Shown here piece by piece: positions 60,668 to 64,000 of a stretch of DNA of 64,000 nt. Below the pieces are notes generated by a model. The model did no database searches, was not told the origin of the DNA, and saw only the letters and a list, made by a program, of their open reading frames with translations. This stretch comes from Klebsiella terrigena (lineage in GTDB: Bacteria; Pseudomonadota; Gammaproteobacteria; Enterobacterales; Enterobacteriaceae): positions 248,001 through 312,000 of the forward strand of contig NZ_BJNO01000001.1 of the NCBI RefSeq assembly GCF_006539725.1, given 5' to 3'. Every line of letters begins with the position of its first letter. Within the stretch, counting starts at the first letter, position 1. The translations under genes and the position numbers were made by a program.

Positions 60668-63214
60668 ATGACAGCTTCTTTTTCTGAATCAATCACGCCG
60701 GCCTGTGAGCCGGCGTCTTTCTCTGTCGATCCCTCTACGACAGACGTCTATAACGAAGCTTGCGATCCGGCGAACACCATCCGCCCACACTGGACTGAGG
60801 TCATGAACAGCGTCGGCGAGATGGGTATAGAAGGGATGGAAAACCGTCTTCGTCAGGCAAGGCGTATTTTGCGCGACGATGGCGCAACCTATAACCTCAA
60901 TGGCGATCCGCTGTCGCCGAACGTTTGGTCGCTGGACATCATTCCAAATCTGTTGGCGGAGGATGAGTGGTTAACCGTTGAACGTGGCCTGGCGCAGCGC
61001 TCGCTGCTTTTCGACCTGATACTTAAAGATTTCTACGGTGAACAGCGGCTGCTGAAAGAGGGCGTAATCCCGTCAGAAATCGTTTTCTCTCATCCTGGCT
61101 TTCTGCGTCAGTGCCACGGTATACGTCTGCCGGGCGCGCATAATCTCATCTTCCACGCAGTCGATCTCGTTCGCGGCGGTGATGGACAGTTTGTGGCTAT
61201 TGGCGATCGTACCCAGGCGCCGAGCGGCACCGGTTATGTTCTTGAAAACAGAATCGCCGTTTCTCGCGTGCTGCCGTCGCTGTTTCGCAACAGCAACGTC
61301 CGGCGGCTTTCCGGCTTCTTTCACGCACTGCGGCATACGTTAGCCGGTCTTGCCAGTCACAAAACAGAGACCCCGCGGATCGTGGTACTGACGCCCGGTG
61401 CATACAGCAGTACCTATTTTGAGCATGCTTATCTCGCGAACTATCTCGGCTTTCAGCTGGTTCAGGGAGGCGATCTGACCGTGCGTAACGGCAGGGTATG
61501 GTTGAAGTCCCTTAATGGCCTGTCGGAAGTTGATGTGATTTTGCGCCGTATGGATGATACTTATTGCGACCAAACGGAACTGCGTTCCGACTCGCGGCTA
61601 GGCGTGCCGGGGCTGCTTGAAGTGGTACGCAGCGGTAACGTCGTGCTGGCAAATCCTCTGGGCTCAGGGGTTCTTGAAGCGCCGGCGCTGCTGGCGTTTC
61701 TCGCAGAAATTAGTCAGTGTTTGCTTGGCGAACCGCTATTGATCCCGACGGTTAAGACCTGGTGGTGCGGTCGCGCTGAGGATCGCGATTTTGTGATCCG
61801 TAACCTTGAGCACCTGATAATCAAACCGTCCTGGCGTAGTTTTGATAGCAAAAGCATTTACGGTCATAGCCTGGATGAGCGCAATCGGATGCTCACCATT
61901 GAGCAAATCAACGCCAACCCGCACAACTACGTGGCTCAGGTATACATACCCGGCTCGCGCGTACCGGTCTGGGATAATCAACAAATTGAATATCGGCCCA
62001 GTATTTTCCGCGCGTTTACCGTCGCCACCCCGGAGGGGTACTGCGTCATGCCCGGAACGCTATCACGGGTAGCTGAGTCCGCTGATGAATTTATTGTTAG
62101 CGATTTATCCGGCGCACGCAGTAAAGATACGTGGATACTGGGGGAAAAACCCGATATAGCGCAGCAGCCGCTGACGGACTCCATTCCTCGTGATGAGGGA
62201 AATCTGCCCAGCCGCGTTATCGAGAACCTGTTCTGGTTTGGCCGCTATGCGGAACGCGCTGAAATGAGCCTGCGCGTGATACGCACTCTTTTCAAACAGC
62301 TTAACGGAGTTGAGTTGTTTATGCCTGAGAGCCGCGATGTCCTGCTGGGGGCATTATTTCCGCTCACCGGCACGTTGCCTGAAACAGACGCGGGCGCTGA
62401 CCAGAATCATGAGCTTTCTTCGTTGGTTTGTGATGGCCAACGCGCCGGATCGATTAAATTTAATATCCAAAGCATGCTGACCTGCGGCGAGCAGGTAAAA
62501 GAGATGCTCTCGGCCGATACCCGAATTATTCTCAATGAGTTACGCGATTGTATTCGGGCGGTGGAGGTGGCCTATCAGGATGGGCTGCCGGAGCTGCCGG
62601 AAGAGTCACTGGACAATCTGGTCACCTCTTTACTGGCCTTGTCCGGGCTGAATCATGAAAGCATGCTGCGTGGAATGGACTGGCGGTTTCAGGAGATTGG
62701 CCGCCGCGCGGAGCGGGCGCGTCTAACCGCCATTTTACTCAAACACACGCTGACCCACGCTCTTCCTGGTTTACAGCAACAGCAAATTTTAGAATCGGTA
62801 CTGATGAGCGTAGAGGCACTGATCTCTTTCCGTCGCCGCTATCGCGGACGTATGAACATCATTTCTGGTCTGGATTTATTGATGCTGGACGCCAGCAACC
62901 CGCGTTCGTTGATTTATCAGATCGATCGACTGCGCAAATACCTCCTCGAACTACCGCGACAGGATGGTCAGACTTCCAGCCTGACATCCGACATGCGTCC
63001 GATAATGAAATCACTGACCGATATTCAGCTGGCCGAGCTGGACATGTTGGCGCAGGTCGATGAACAAACGGAGCTGCGTGGACAGCTGGATACGCTTATG
63101 ACGCAGATAATCAGCCAACTGGAGCAGTTTACGACCCTGCTGAGCGACAAGTATTTCGATCATGCAGATGGACCCCAGCAGTTGATTAACGCGCAATGGA
63201 AGACTGACTTATGA
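60668..63214 (+). CDS. Fused CP-ATP-grasp / alpha-E protein
   Basis: An 848-aa fusion of the two domains that are separate proteins upstream. Residues ~1-510 are the circularly permuted ATP-grasp part (NVWSLDIIPNLLAEDEW, GTGYVLENRIAVSRVLPSLF, VVLTPGAYSSTYFEHAYLA, DVILRRMDDTYCDQTEL, LIIKPSWRSF). Residues ~512-848 are alpha-E, starting LPSRVIENLFWFGRYAERAEM. It begins 24 bp after the DUF2126 gene and overlaps the next gene by 4 nt. The presence of a split and a fused version in one operon implies two related but non-identical reactions. Confidence 0.9.
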   Translation: MTASFSESITPACEPASFSVDPSTTDVYNEACDPANTIRPHWTEVMNSVGEMGIEGMENRLRQARRILRDDGATYNLNGDPLSPNVWSLDIIPNLLAEDEWLTVERGLAQRSLLFDLILKDFYGEQRLLKEGVIPSEIVFSHPGFLRQCHGIRLPGAHNLIFHAVDLVRGGDGQFVAIGDRTQAPSGTGYVLENRIAVSRVLPSLFRNSNVRRLSGFFHALRHTLAGLASHKTETPRIVVLTPGAYSSTYFEHAYLANYLGFQLVQGGDLTVRNGRVWLKSLNGLSEVDVILRRMDDTYCDQTELRSDSRLGVPGLLEVVRSGNVVLANPLGSGVLEAPALLAFLAEISQCLLGEPLLIPTVKTWWCGRAEDRDFVIRNLEHLIIKPSWRSFDSKSIYGHSLDERNRMLTIEQINANPHNYVAQVYIPGSRVPVWDNQQIEYRPSIFRAFTVATPEGYCVMPGTLSRVAESADEFIVSDLSGARSKDTWILGEKPDIAQQPLTDSIPRDEGNLPSRVIENLFWFGRYAERAEMSLRVIRTLFKQLNGVELFMPESRDVLLGALFPLTGTLPETDAGADQNHELSSLVCDGQRAGSIKFNIQSMLTCGEQVKEMLSADTRIILNELRDCIRAVEVAYQDGLPELPEESLDNLVTSLLALSGLNHESMLRGMDWRFQEIGRRAERARLTAILLKHTLTHALPGLQQQQILESVLMSVEALISFRRRYRGRMNIISGLDLLMLDASNPRSLIYQIDRLRKYLLELPRQDGQTSSLTSDMRPIMKSLTDIQLAELDMLAQVDEQTELRGQLDTLMTQIISQLEQFTTLLSDKYFDHADGPQQLINAQWKTDL

Positions 63215-64000
63215 AATACCGGGTACGTCATCTGACGGAGTACCAGTACAATTCACCCGTGACGTTATGCTACAACATGACGCATCTTCTGCCGCGCGAT
63301 ACGGCAAATCAGCGCTGTTTACTGCGGCGGATTACGGTGACGCCGATGCCCGTTTATCAGAGCGAGGGGAGTGATTATTTCGGCAATCTGACGTTTTATT
63401 TCTCGATCCAGGTTCCGCACGACAAGCTAACCATTGAGATGGAAAGCTACTTTGATATTGATGAAATAAACCACGCGAACCTGCTATATGACCACCCGCT
63501 CACCTGCGGTGAGTATCGTCGATTGCTGCAGGAGTCCGGGACGGCGGATCTGCGAATGGCGAAAGAGTATTTGCTCGATTCCGGTTTAATCCTCCGTTCC
63601 GAACGGCTTGCCAGCTATGCTGCCGATATTTTTCACGACAATGCAGGGGTGATCCAGGCGGCGATGGACTTCACGCATCGTATTTTTACGGAGTTTACTT
63701 TCGACCCGGTTGCGACCAGCGTCACAACACCACCCGAGCAGGTTTTAGAGGAGAAGCGGGGCGTCTGTCAGGATTTTGCCCATCTGGCGATCGCTTGCCT
63801 GCGCTCTGTCGGCTTACCCGCGCGTTATATCAGCGGCTATATTGAAACGCTGCCGCCGGAGGGGCAGGAAAAACTCGTCGGCACCGATGCGTCACACGCC
63901 TGGTTTGCCATTTTTATCCCTGATATCGGCTGGCTGGAGTTTGATCCGACCAACGATCTTATGCCTCAGGGGCAGCATATCGTCACGGCGTGGGGAAGGG
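63211..64000 (+). CDS. Transglutaminase-like protein, partial
   Basis: Starts at ATG 63211, overlapping the preceding stop by 4 nt, and runs off the window after 263 codons. It is a bacterial transglutaminase-like domain of the same type as in the DUF2126 fusion: YRVRHLTEYQYNSPVTLCYN barrel start, Cys186 in EKRGVCQDFAHL, His229 in DASHAWFAIF, Asp245 in LEFDPTND. All three triad residues are present. In other bacteria this gene is often followed by one for the proteasome-like Anbu peptidase; that part lies outside the window. Confidence 0.92.
   Translation, partial: MKYRVRHLTEYQYNSPVTLCYNMTHLLPRDTANQRCLLRRITVTPMPVYQSEGSDYFGNLTFYFSIQVPHDKLTIEMESYFDIDEINHANLLYDHPLTCGEYRRLLQESGTADLRMAKEYLLDSGLILRSERLASYAADIFHDNAGVIQAAMDFTHRIFTEFTFDPVATSVTTPPEQVLEEKRGVCQDFAHLAIACLRSVGLPARYISGYIETLPPEGQEKLVGTDASHAWFAIFIPDIGWLEFDPTNDLMPQGQHIVTAWGR

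Noticed and set aside
1-64000. CRISPR arrays, tRNA or rRNA genes, insertion sequences, prophage genes
   Set aside because: None seen on reading both strands: no regularly spaced repeats, no transposase or integrase motifs, and no tRNA-like cloverleaf recognised.

Overview
The window is chromosomal DNA of an enterobacterium, most likely Klebsiella of the K. oxytoca/michiganensis type or the closely related Raoultella. The evidence is the close resemblance to known enteric proteins (DigH/YddW, YmjA, BdcA/BdcR), an acoABCD operon with a divergent 921-residue AcoK regulator as described in K. pneumoniae, and generally GC-rich coding sequence. I saw no tRNA, rRNA, CRISPR array, insertion sequence or integrase. 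The species assignment is inference.

Layout. 1-2.05 kb: partial exported peroxiredoxin and the lipoprotein DigH, both on the minus strand. 2.65-9.13 kb: a complete branched-chain-amino-acid type ABC importer (binding protein, two permeases, two ATPases), then a citrate synthase paralogue that has lost a catalytic histidine. 9.1-16.5 kb: small accessory genes, namely a truncated Mn-type pyrophosphatase, a solute-binding protein without a signal peptide, a GNAT acetyltransferase, YmjA, an Xre/RES toxin-antitoxin pair, divergent bdcA/bdcR with two palindromic operators, and an MRJP-family protein divergent from a LysR regulator.

16.7-31.1 kb: a visibly AT-richer island for beta-glucan/cellulose use. 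It has an exported GH3 glucosidase, a GH9 cellulase lipoprotein, a LacI-type repressor, a MalM-like lipoprotein, a LamB-type porin, and a Lac-family PTS (IIB, IIC, IIA) with a GH1 6-phospho-beta-glucosidase. Perfect or near-perfect copies of the palindrome GAAATCGATTTC lie upstream of the GH3, GH9 and PTS units and in the porin/PTS intergenic region, so one local repressor probably controls the whole pathway, with CRP-like sites beside it.

31.5-44.5 kb: a Mig-14-like gene, then a catabolic island comprising a polysaccharide-deacetylase/allantoinase-like protein, an NTF2-fold protein, a peptide-type ABC importer (five genes), three amidohydrolases and a GntR regulator. Two tandem-palindrome sites (TTGCTAGCAA repeated at 12-bp spacing) precede the two transcription units and are the likely GntR operators. 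The substrate is unknown, probably a small N-containing cyclic or amide compound.

45-54.3 kb: a membrane-anchored alpha/beta hydrolase, then the acetoin dehydrogenase operon acoABCD (minus strand) and the divergent activator acoK.

54.9-64 kb: a compact operon of two circularly permuted ATP-grasp/alpha-E/transglutaminase modules, one split and one fused, plus a transglutaminase-DUF2126 putative amidoligase fusion. It runs off the window end. This is a predicted but biochemically uncharacterised peptide or amide-bond forming system and the best candidate here for undescribed biology.
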